A stretch of DNA of 56,194 nt from Herpomyces periplanetae (lineage: Eukaryota > Ascomycota > Laboulbeniomycetes > Herpomycetales > Herpomycetaceae): NCBI GenBank assembly GCA_009733715.1, contig WMKJ01000088.1, forward strand, positions 1-56,194, in the 5' to 3' direction. Below are positions 45,811 to 56,194 of the stretch, piece by piece. Under the pieces are notes generated by a model. That model was not told where the DNA came from. It saw only the letters and a list, made by a program, of their open reading frames with translations, and did not search any database. The first letter of the stretch is position 1. Each line of letters starts with the position of its first letter. Position numbers and translations under genes: made by a program.

Positions 45811-46777
45811 TCACTCATCTAAGTTGTCATCATATTCTGAATAATAGCGCTGTCCCGAAAAATTTTTTGGCGCAGTAAGACTAACTTTCGTTTTAGCGGC
45901 CTTGGATTTTTTGTTGCCTTTATCCGCGGCCTTTTCTTCTTTCAATTTAGCATTTGAAAGCGCTGTTAACGAACTGATAACCTTTTTAATTTGTTCACTG
46001 GTCAAGTTATTACAAATGTCTTTGCAAACTTCCTGAGCGAATAGGGGATACAATGGTAATCGAGAGTTGGGCGTAATAAGAGATTCCAAAGTACTTCTTA
46101 AACGGGAGAAATCTTCCTTAACTTTAGGTTTGAAAAGAGGGAGTGACGAGAGGTCAATAGTCTTATCATGACTATCGGGTAAATTTACCACTGTTGAAAC
46201 TTTGGATGTTCGAGATGATATACTGAGATCACCAAACAGATCTTGGGCATTTTCAAGGTCTGACTGTTTTTCGTGAGCCATTAATTTGGCCTTGATTTTG
46301 GCTTCAGTATCATTTGCTGTCGCTTTTGATATTGTCTTGGTACTCATTCCCGATCCCTTTCCTGTTGAAACTGTTGAAGCCTGCCCCTTACTAATTACAT
46401 CTTTTGCACCTGTTGACACTTGACCCGTACTTTGGTTATTACTGGATGTTGCTTTAGTAGGTGCTTTTGTCGTGGTAGTTGTGGGCTCTCCAGATTTAGA
46501 ATCCGTATCATCCGAATCAGATTCTTCAGCGTTACTCCATGATTCTAATACCTAGAAAAATATATGCAATATTAGATTGTATATTTTTAAGTTTAACGTA
46601 AATTATTAACCTCATAATCTTCTTCTTCATCTTCGTCATCAAATTGGCTACGTAGATCTAAACTTGATGCGCCTGACTCTCCAGAGTCTGATTCATTATT
46701 TTCATCTAAATCTTCACGTTAGACACTAATATTTTCCCATTTACAGTCACTATCATACCCCAGTTTGACTTGGTCAT
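45811..46777 (-). CDS. HCR1: Translation initiation factor eIF3 subunit j (Hcr1)
   Basis: Predicted 286 aa from exons 46777-46759 (19 nt), 46711-46611 and 46551-45811. The join gives MTKSNWD, an acidic stretch and YEVLESWSNAEESDSDD, the conserved N-terminal acidic tryptophan motif by which eIF3j binds the eIF3b RRM. The body (IKAKLMAHEKQSDLENAQDLFGD, the VKEDFSRLRSTLESLI helix, LYPLFAQEVCKDICNNLTSEQIKKVISSL) is the dimeric helical core, followed by a lysine-rich tail and SEYDDNLDE. eIF3j helps recruit eIF3 to the 40S subunit and acts in termination and recycling. Intron 1 is only 47 nt. The stop codon lies inside GAGTGAGT, which looks like a donor, so an alternative last exon cannot be excluded. 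Confidence 0.9.
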
Positions 46778-48987
46778 GGCTCCAAGTTAGCAAAAATATC
46801 CTAATTAACTTTGTCAATCAATAATAAATTAAATATATATATAATGAACAAATTAAAAACATGGATAACTTTTAACGACAAAATGTACACGATTCTACAT
46901 TTAATCTTCGTACCTTTGATTCCCGTTCCAAAATGCTTCAATTTTTTCGTTCACTTTCCATCTCGTCTTACATAATTGTCTTATCTTCTACAAATTAGTC
47001 ACTCATTTAGCTCGATTATTAATGGACTTTTTAACGGTTGTAGAGGTGTATTCGCTAAAACGTTTTGCCGGGTTAGGGGGAGGAATACAAATTAATTAGA
47101 TGCATATTAAATGACATACACAACGACGTAATGGAGTAGATGTATAATGTATACTCGAAACATTGGGAACAGACTAATTGCTATGCACAAAGAATCTTTC
47201 ATTTTAACATTGTTTCAATGGTGTATGAGAGAGAGAAAATGTATTGTACTTATTTATACAATTATTGAAATATTGTTAATATTCTGTCAACTGGATCAAC
47301 TAGCTTTTTGATTATTCTAACATTTTCCTCATTTGTTGTAGCTGCTGTTCACTGTATAAGGCATGGCCAAGAAGATCAAAATACTACTCAATTATTCTCA
47401 CTAAATTAAAGTTCAATCAAGTAATATGTATAACAAATATTCTATAATGGCTGTTGTAGCTCTTAGATTCTCAGTAAAAATGATTTTCGCTATTACCATT
47501 TTATTATGTTAAACATACGTACTAATAATCTTCAAAGATTCAATTACCACGCCATACACATACTTCTATACAGTAGAAATATGCACGCTGATATATACAT
47601 GTATTAATATTTTTCTCATTATATAATGCGTACCTTTCAAGGAATGTATATCATGAGACTACATCTATCCTGTAAATTGAGGTAATTCTGCAAGCTTCTA
47701 GTAAATGCTCACATATATTATCCTTTAAAAGTATTTTTCACAATTTCAATTCATCGCAAACTTTGTTTAAAAGTAACTTCACACTCTCTACGTCATACAG
47801 AACTGAACCATCATTTTCATGATTGACCTCCCTTTTTAATGCTCGACATTACTATACATCGTTTACCACAACACGCCTTCTTACCCTCCCTTTCCTTAAT
47901 GCTGTACTTTTCACTCGTCACGTGCTAAGGTAAGTAAGAAACCATGGAAGGGTACTAGTAAGTGCTTAATTAAATTTAAGGAATAGTAGTAATATGTACT
48001 ATTATTCATATTGCACTCAAATGTTTGCAAATTTCTCCTCAACCAATCCACGTACACTGCTTATCATTTTTCTGCATTCTATTTTAATTCGAGTACTTAA
48101 ATACCACAACGACAAGACTCTTTAGCACACGTTCATTCAATGGTAGCATTAGTCATAAGATTTACAATTTTATCACCAACGCTCAATCGACTGTTCTGTT
48201 ATTCTTAATCTTCAATTCTATCTGCCATTATTCTATCATAATAATATACTTAGTCTATTCAAATCATTCAACAATCCATTACCCTCTAGTCTCATTCCAA
48301 TACCCCTGCCAAACTGCCCTCCTCCCCCTCTAATCTATCCACCAATTCGTTCATCCTTCCGTCTCACAACTACCCCCTCTACCCCCTCAAATTCCGGATT
48401 ACTCAGCATACTCCAGAGCTGTTAGAAGCCAAGTATTGTGTGATCTACCATACTTATTTCGTCTCGATTTCTCTAATTTTACCTTTTCATGTGCCAAGCT
48501 ATTCATTTGGACACTTTAGTCTTACCCGTTACTTTCATACAACTTTTTACTGCCAAAATCAACTCATACTCTACTTTAAATAGTCTTACTTGACATCATT
48601 CGTTTACGTACGCTCTCACTCAGTCAACCCTCTTTTATTTTAATCTAGTCACTCCCTCTTCCCATTCCTATTCCCATTTCCGCTCCCACACCCACTCCGA
48701 CCCCCATCTCGACTCTTACCACGCGTTATTCCTCCTGCTTGATTTGTAATCAAGGTTTACCTTCTCGTCACGTTTCGTTTGCTTGTTGCGCGTCGTCAAT
48801 TTTTTTTCTTTTATAGTTTTTTTTCATATTCCTCGTGATCGGGGATCTCGAAAATATACATTTGCTTGTCTCAATATACTTGTTTATTCAATCTTCCATT
48901 TATCCCATGTTAATGGTTTTTCACCTCCGTTGCATCGCTTTCTCGTATTTAACCCTTCGTTATTCTTGATCCATATCCTTCCCCGCC
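46778..48987. promoter_or_regulatory. Divergent promoter region of HCR1 and CHC1
   Basis: 2.2 kb between divergent genes. From about 48230 to 48980 the plus strand is strongly C/T-rich up to the clathrin start, echoing the tract before TERT. One CACGTG (47919-47924) lies 1.1 kb from either start. The remainder is AT-rich without genes. Confidence 0.45.
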
Positions 48988-51900
48988 ATGGAATCTCCAC
49001 TCCCTATTAAATTTACTGAACTCGTTCAAGTGTGTAGCTCTACATTTCGTCCTTACGTCAAGCTGTTTTCTTGTTTGTAGAAAGTTATACTTTCTATTTT
49101 TGTTTGTAGTGTACTCAAATAATGCTAACTTTTACTCTAGTTGACACAATTAGGCATCTTGGTATGATTCCCCGTTTATACCATAATTTATCCCCTCTCA
49201 TCATTACCTCCCCTACTAACAATCTGTTTGCAGCCTTCATCTATCGGGTTTAATACATGTGTACGTGGTATTCCTTCAACTTCTCTTTTTCAACCTTTAA
49301 AAATCTAATTCATTACAGACACTCGAATCCGATAACTTTATTTGTGTACGTCAGAAGGTCGATAGTGCTGCCTCTCCAGAGGTTCTTATTGTTGAACTTA
49401 AAAACTCCAACAATGTAATCCGAAAGCCCATCAAGGCCGACAGTGCTATATTGCATTGGAATAAGCGTATCATCGCCTTGAAAGCTCAGCAAAGAACACT
49501 CCAAATTTTTGATATCGACCAAAAGGCCAAGCTAAAATCCGCTATTATGACCGAGGATGTTTTATTTTGGAAATGGATTAGTGAAAAATGTCTTGCTCTT
49601 GTTACTGATTGTGCCGTTTATCAATGGGATATTTACGATCCTAATGCACATCAACCTACCAAAATTTTCGATCGCAATGAAAAGCTTAGCGTAAGTTTAA
49701 ACTTTTGCACTCCCTGTCATTGGTCTCTGACTTTTTGTAGAACACTCAAATTATCAATCTACGATGCAGTACGGATCAAATGTGGTACGTCTTAGTCGGA
49801 ATATCTCAACAACAATCGCGTGTCGTCGGTTCAATGCAACTCTACTCAAAGGCTCGGGGTGTAAGCCAACTTATAGAAGGACATGCTGCTGCTTTTGGCT
49901 CAATACGAATCGATGATTCTCCTTCCGACACAAAACTATTTTCTTTCTGTGTACGTACTGCTACCGGCGCATCTCTCCACATTGTTGAAATTGATCAACA
50001 AGCTGGACGTCCCGATTTCCCGAAGAAAAATGTAGACTTTTATTTTCCTCCCGAAGCAACCCACGATTTTCCAGTTTCAATGCAAATATCATCAAAGTAC
50101 AGCATTATTTACGTTTTAACCAAATATGGATTCATTCACTTGTACGATCTTGAAACTGGAACTTGTATATTCATGAATCGAATTTCAAATGATACCGTAT
50201 TCGTTTCCTGCGCTGATTCGGAATCCGCTGGAATTTTGGCAATCAATCGTCAAGGACAAGTGCTACATGTAACAATTGATGAAAGTTCAATTATACCATA
50301 CTTATTGAAGAACCCCGCTAATGGAACTCTACTATTCAAACTCGCTTCAAGGGCAGACCTTTCCGGCGCTGACTCACTATTTGAGCAACGTTTTGAGGAA
50401 TGCTTCTCCAATGGCCAGTACGTAGAGGCGGCAAAAATAGCTGCTCGATCGCCCCGAGGCTTCTTGCGAACTGCCAAGACCATCGAACGTCTTAAGCAAT
50501 GTCCAGCACAAACTGGTCAAATTTCGACAATTTTACAGTACTTTGGCATACTTTTGGATAAAGGGTCATTGAATAAATATGAAACAATTGAGCTTGTAAG
50601 ACCGGTTCTATCACAAAACCGCAAGGCCCTACTCGAGAAGTGGCTAAAAGAGGATAAATTATACTGCTCTGAGGAACTTGGTGACATGGTTCGAGTAGTT
50701 GATCTTAACTTAGCCTTGCAAATTTATCAGACGGCGAAGGTTCCACAGAAAGTTGTGGCGGCATTCGCAGATCTTGGCCAATTCGATTCTATTCTTCCGT
50801 ACTCCAAGGAAATGGGCTACAAGCCTGATTTCACTGTCCTTTTGCACCATGTAGTTCGTGTTAATCCTGAAAAGGGATCCGATTTTGCAACTGCTTTGGT
50901 AAAAGACCCCAGTGGTCCTTTGATTGATATCAGTCGGGTAATGGATATATTTCAATCTCAAGGCATGATTCAACAAGCAACAGCATTTTTATTGGATATA
51001 CTGGCACCAAATTTACCTAAGCAGGGGCCTTTGCAAACTAAACTATTAGAGATGAATTTGCTTCAAGCGCCTCAAGTCGCCGATGCAATACTAGGAAATG
51101 ATATGTTTTCTTATTACGATCGAGAACGGATCGCACAATTATGTGAAAATGCGGGGTTATTCAGTCGAGCTTTAGATCATACTGACGATCCAACGTCTAT
51201 TAAACGAATGATTGTTAAAAGCGACAAGTTTACGGAAGATTGGCTATTGAATTACTTTGGAAGATTAACCGTTGACTTAACATTTGAATGCTTAAACGAA
51301 ATGCTCGAAGTGGACTTGCGCCAGAACTTAGCAGTTGTCATTAGAATTGCCCAAAAATATTCGGATTTACTTGGAGCTAATCGGATTATTGAGCTATTTG
51401 AAAAATTTAAAACATGGGAAGGCCTTTATTATTATTTAGGAATGATAATTAATATTAGTGAAGATGAGGACGTCCATTTTAAATATATCGAATCGGCTAC
51501 TCGAATGCAACAGTTTAGTGAAGTGGAAAGAATTTGCCGGGAGAGTAATTTTTACAACCCCGACAAGGTAAAAAATTTCCTGAAGGAGTCAAACCTATCG
51601 GACCCTTTACCATTAATTGTAGTGTGTGACCGATTCAATTTTGTGAATGATTTGGTCTTGTTTTTATATAAAAAAGAAAATTTCAAAGCTATCGAAATTT
51701 ACATTCAAAGAGTCAATCCTGCAAGATCTCCCATGGTCATCGGCGCGCTACTTGATATTGATTGTGATGAACAAATCATAAAAAGTCTCTTGGGAATGAT
51801 TAACGCTGATTCTGTGTCAATTGATGAACTTGTTAGCGAATTAGAGAGTCGGAATCGATTGAAGCTACTTTTGCCATTTTTGGATAGATGTTTGGACCAT

Positions 51901-54350
51901 GGTATACGAAATACGGCCATTTTTAATGCCCTAGCTAAGATACAGATCGACAGCAATAACAATGCCACCAGTTTTCTTAAAGAAAATGATGACTATGACA
52001 CTTTAACTATTGGGAAATATTGTGAGAAACGGAACCCTGATCTCGCGTATATTGCCTTTAATAAGGGAAAAAATGACATTGAATTAATTAACCTCACCAA
52101 TGAAAATTCCATGTTTAAAGCGCAAGCTCGATACTTGGTGGATCGAGCGGACCACAATATTTGGGTTTATGCTTTGAATCCTAATTCGGTTCATCGCCGT
52201 TCCTTGGTTGATCAAGTCATTTCAACAGCTATTCCAGAATCGAAAGACCCCAATAAAGTATCAGTTGCTGTTAAAGCTTTTATTACCATGGACATGCCTT
52301 CGGAACTAATTGACTTACTTGAAAGGATTATCCTCGAGCCCTCCACATTTAGTGATAACTCAACCTTGCAAAATCTGTTAATGCTTACGGCTGCTAAATC
52401 TGATAGGGCTCGTCTTCAAGGTTACATTCACCAACTATCTGCGTACAGCTCGGAAGATATTGCCCAGCAATGTATTGATCTTGGAATGTTCGAAGAAGCT
52501 TTCGATATTTACGACAAATTCAAGGATCACGTTAGTGCAACCAAAGTACTGGTTGAGCATATCATGAGTATTGACAGGGCTCAAGAATATGCAGATAAAG
52601 TTGATGTCCAAGAAGTTTGGAGTATAGTTGGTAAAGCACAATTAGATGGATTGAGAATATCAGATTCAATTGAATCTTATATCAAAGCTAGTGACCCTTC
52701 TAATCATGGAGAGGTTATCGAAATTGCTTCACGGGCAGGAAAAGATGAAGAATTGGTCAAATATTTGAGAATGGCCCGTCGTAATTTACGTGAATCGTCC
52801 ATTGATACTGGATTGGCGTTTTGTTATGCTCGCTTGGGATTATTATCCGAATTACAAGACTTTTTGCAATCATCCAATTTGACTAATGCGGACCGTAGTG
52901 GTGATAAAGCTTACGATGAAAAGTTGTATGAGGCTGCTAAAATCTTCTATTCATCCGTATCAAACTGGGGAAAGTTGGCCACAACTTTGGTTCATTTGGG
53001 CGATTATCAAGGTGCCGTTGACGCTACTAGAAAAGCTAATAGTGTTCGAGTTTGGAGAGAAGTCCATAAAGTTTGTATTGCGAAAAATGAATTCCGTTTG
53101 GCTGAAATATGCGGATTAAACCTAATAATACATGCTGAAGAATTAAAAAATGTTGTATTTCTTTATGAGAAGGATGGTTATTATGATGAGTTAATGGAAC
53201 TATTGAGCAATGGTTTAGGCCTAGAGCAAGTTCATATGGGAATATTTACTGAATTAGGAATTGCGTATGTTAAATACGCCCCCGAAAAAGTGATCGATCA
53301 TATTCGACTTTACTTTTCCCGAATAAATATCCCCCGAATGATACGAGCTTGTGACGAAGCTATGATGTGGCCGGAATTGGTCTTTCTTTACGTTCATTAT
53401 GATGAATGGGATAATGCTACGCTCACCATGATTGAACATTCCGAGACGGCTTGGGAGCATGGGGCATTTAAAGATACTATTACCAAAGTTTCTAATCTTG
53501 AGATTTACTATCGTGCATTGAATTTTTACTTGCAAAAGCAACCTTCTCTTTTAACTGATTTACTTCAAGTTCTAACACCACGAATTGATGTCAATCGAGT
53601 TGTTCGGATTTTCACTAAGTCGGATAATATTCCATTGATTAAACGGTTCTTACTTAGTGTTCAGGGCTTAAACAAGAAATCCGTCAATGAAGCACTAAAC
53701 ACGCTTCTAGTTGAAGAAGAAGATTACAAAACTCTTGCTATATCCGTTGAAAGTTTTGATAATTTTGATACGCAAGAATTAGCTTCGAAGTTGGAAAGTC
53801 ATGATCTAATTTTTTTTCGGCAAATTGCTGCGAAGCTGTGGCGTAAATGTCGTCGTTGGGAAAAAAGCATTTCGGTTTCCAAGCAAGATCGTATGTATAA
53901 AGACGCTATTGAAACAGCTTCACTTAGCACTCAACCTGCTATTGTGGAAGATTTATTACGTTACTTTGTTGAAATTGGGCAACGTGAATGCTTTGTTGCA
54001 ATGTTATTTACATGCTACGATCTCGTTCGTCCAGATCTGGCTATAGAATTAGCCTGGCGTCATGGATTATACAATTTTACTATGGTGAGTTTTTCATTTT
54101 TAATATTGACCAATTTGAAGTTAATTTTGTTCTTTGTACTGACTGAGAATCATTTTAGCCGTTTATGATCAGTATACTCGCACAAAAAGTGGCCACTATC
54201 AATGCTCTGGAAAAAGAGCGTGCCGAGCGCATGACTGCATCTAATAAGCCTGAAGAGCCCATTCTGGCCAACGGGAATCGTCTTTTAATTACACATGCGA
54301 CGAGTGGCTTTACATCTCAAACACCTGTTAAGCACACGTTTCTCCCTTAA
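48988..54350 (+). CDS. CHC1: Clathrin heavy chain
   Basis: Predicted 1665 aa from six exons: 48988-49029, 49141-49161, 49234-49260, 49319-49690, 49741-54084 and 54159-54350. The first three exons are 42, 21 and 27 nt and together restore MESPLPIKFTELVQ, LTQLGIL and PSSIGFNTC, the conserved start of the terminal beta-propeller. The propeller continues with ADSAILHWNKRIIALKA and FWKWISEKCLALVT. The long leg of seven clathrin repeats follows (for example AQQCIDLGMFEEAFDIYDKF, the DKVDVQEVWSIVGKAQL helix, and VWREVHKVCIAKNEFRLAEICGL). The last exon holds the trimerisation-proximal helix PFMISILAQKVATINALEKE and a short tail. Length equals the usual 1650-1680 aa. Clathrin triskelia coat vesicles at the Golgi, endosomes and plasma membrane. 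Confidence 0.97.
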
Positions 54351-55225
54351 ATTTCAATTTTCTTTGAGATTTTACATGTACTTTGACAATTCTTCTAATT
54401 ATAATAGTCTTTTAATTCATAAATTAAGACACTTTTCGCATATCCCTTTGCTAACTTGATTATTTTTCCCTTATTTTTTGATTAAATCGGATGGGAAATG
54501 CTTAATTTCTACATGCATATCATGGATATTGGAATTTTGATACCGACAGTATAGTATAGAATGACGGATAATTATCGTCACTTTTATATGCACATGATTA
54601 ACCCAAATAGTAATTAAATTTGACGATATATATCTGGTAAATTATTCAAATTCCATCGTCTAAGGATTCCAATTATCTTTTAAATTCCACCCCGATGTTC
54701 GAGATAAATCAATTAAAACTAACTTAGACTTATTTCTATAATTTTCATTCGACGTTCCCTCGTTATAAATAATAATCTTACCGGTACATAACCGGGTCAT
54801 AATCAAGGCAATCATGTTACCCGACTCCATCACCATGAACCTATTAATATGTTTTTCCTTTTATTTCCATTCGACAAATCCCTCCAATCCTTTCTCGTAA
54901 ACCTTTTCGCACGTCCAACATCGCCAGATGACGTCATTTGCCTTCGCCACATATACGCACGTGATATTCTGCCGTGAACCTCGGGACTCGGTAAAGCCGC
55001 GCCTGGGTTGGGGCATTCACGCACTGATTGATGGGAGGGTGTTTGGATGTATATGTGAGTTACGAGGACTGGAATAGAATGGGTTTTTTATCGATCGGGA
55101 TTCCATATTTAGTCATTTGATATTGAACACGGATTTAATTTCAGTATAGCGAGTATTTTTTGGCAATCTTTTTCGGGGCATTTTACTTGCAGATTCTCGC
55201 TGGGACTAATTTTATCGTGTACATC
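54351..55225. promoter_or_regulatory. Pyruvate carboxylase promoter
   Basis: 875 bases. TGACGTCA (54929-54936), a CRE-type palindrome, and GCACGTGATA (core 54958-54963) lie 22 bp apart, about 265-295 bp before the pyruvate carboxylase ATG. The same TGACGTCA plus CACGTG pair occurs upstream of the Dsl1/ZW10 gene. The first part is AT-rich 3' flank of CHC1. Confidence 0.5.
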
Positions 55226-56194
55226 ATGTCGGATTTAACGACGGAATCGGGTCATCATCGACTTAGAGCTTCATCAATGATAATGTCAGTTAAGAAGCTT
55301 CTAGGTAAGCTTATTCTTATATTTTTTGTATTTTATTTTAATTTTCCAAAGTACTTTTATTTTCTATATTTGGAATATATGGTTTTTCCTGGGTTAAATT
55401 ATGACAACGTTCTTGTATAATATGTTGTTGAATTTCCCCAGTTGGTTTGACCCGTCTCTCTATTTCCATTTTTTTATTAAATTAACACTTGATTATCTTT
55501 CCACTTAATCATTGTTGCTAACATCGGTTCGGCAATTCCGTTTCGTGCAAACAGTGGCAAATCGCGGTGAAATACCCATCCGCATATTTCGTACTGCACA
55601 TGAACTATCCTTACATACTGTTGCCGTCTTTTCCTATGAGGATCGACTAAGCATGCATCGTCAAAAAGCTGATGAAGCTTTTATGATCGGTCGTAAAGGT
55701 CAATATACTGCTGTTGGTGCTTACTTGGCGGGGGATGAAATAATTCGAATTGCCCTCGAACACGGCGTACACATGATTCACCCCGGTTACGGGTTTCTTT
55801 CCGAGAATGCTGACTTTGCTCGAAAGGTCGAACAAGCTGGCCTAATTGTATGCGTCTTTTCTTCCAGGGTTTTCATACTCTTTCTATTTTCATTATACCT
55901 CCACATTTTATTATATATATATTCACTCATTTACATCCCTTTGCCACCGTACACTACTACTTTTACTCGAATAAATATATCTAACTCATCTTCCCCCTTC
56001 AATTAGTTCATCGGACCATCCCCTGAGACTATCGAATTACTCGGTAATAAAGTTTCAGCTCGCGAAGTTGCCATTAAATGTAACGTACCTGTCGTTCCTG
56101 GAACACCAAATGCTATATCATCCTACGAAGAAGTTAAAAACTTTACGGATCAACATGGCTTTCCCATTATCATTAAAGCAGCATATGGTGGAGG
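55226..56194 (+). CDS. PYC: Pyruvate carboxylase, 5' portion (runs off window)
   Basis: Start of a biotin-dependent carboxylase that makes oxaloacetate from pyruvate. Exons are 55226-55304, 55555-55847 and 56007 to the window end. The first exon encodes MSDLTTESGHHRLRASSMIM and SVKKLLG; exon 2 then gives VANRGEIPIRIFRTAHELSL, HRQKADEAFMIG and HPGYGFLSENADFARKV, and exon 3 gives FIGPSPETIELLGNKVSARE, VPVVPGTP and IIIKAAYGG, the start of the ATP-grasp glycine loop. These follow yeast Pyc1/Pyc2 closely. Most fungal enzymes of this type are cytosolic, but the polar basic start does not settle location. About 1000 residues remain outside the window. Confidence 0.95.

Overview
The window reads as nuclear chromosomal DNA of a fungus. 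Evidence: the siroheme synthase Met8, the fungal DUF7598 membrane family, yeast-type Ytm1, Nas6, Prp5, shugoshin, Dsl1/ZW10, Hcr1 and clathrin heavy chain; compact genes with short GT-AG introns (47-259 nt by my exon calls) and CTAAC-like branch sites; and AT-rich intergenic DNA. I cannot place it to phylum by eye. I saw no bacterial operon, rRNA, convincing tRNA, CRISPR array, virus-like element or recognisable transposase.

Layout. Positions 1-9207 hold no gene I can support. The first 5.3 kb carries three diverged copies of an unnamed repeat of about 0.8 kb: two head-to-head near 2060-2085 and a third in direct orientation 2.36 kb further on. From 5.3 to 9.2 kb the DNA is very AT-rich and featureless. 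Gene-dense sequence starts at YTM1 (9208). Next come a Tim17-type inner-membrane protein, an unrecognised mitochondrial-looking protein, MET8, an unrecognised secretory-pathway protein, an intronless telomerase reverse transcriptase gene, 3-deoxy-D-arabino-heptulosonate-7-phosphate synthase, a small acylated protein with a p97/Cdc48-binding VIM motif, a DUF7598 membrane protein, a mitochondrial PPR-like protein, a RecQ helicase, the proteasome chaperone Nas6/gankyrin, a TMF/Sgm1 golgin, Prp5, shugoshin, a SERF-type protein, a Dsl1/ZW10 tether, eIF3j/Hcr1, clathrin heavy chain and the 5' end of pyruvate carboxylase.

Most genes needed exon reconstruction. I give exon boundaries inside each entry; they were chosen by reading frame, GT-AG sites, branch sites and family alignment from memory, not from transcripts. 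The genes are mostly housekeeping and do not form one pathway. Loose themes are vesicle traffic (clathrin, Dsl1/ZW10, TMF), chromosome maintenance (TERT, RecQ, shugoshin), ribosome/translation (Ytm1, Hcr1), proteostasis (Nas6, VIM protein, SERF) and mitochondria (Tim17-like, PPR, unknown 339-aa protein).

The most unusual signals are the triplicated repeat in the gene desert, perfect inverted repeats in both introns of the DAHP synthase gene, a tiny myristoylated VIM protein resembling animal SVIP, a tryptophan-acidic COPI-type lasso in a short Dsl1/ZW10 protein, very small exons (14-27 nt) in NAS6 and CHC1, and a recurrent CACGTG element in intergenic regions upstream of many of the genes.
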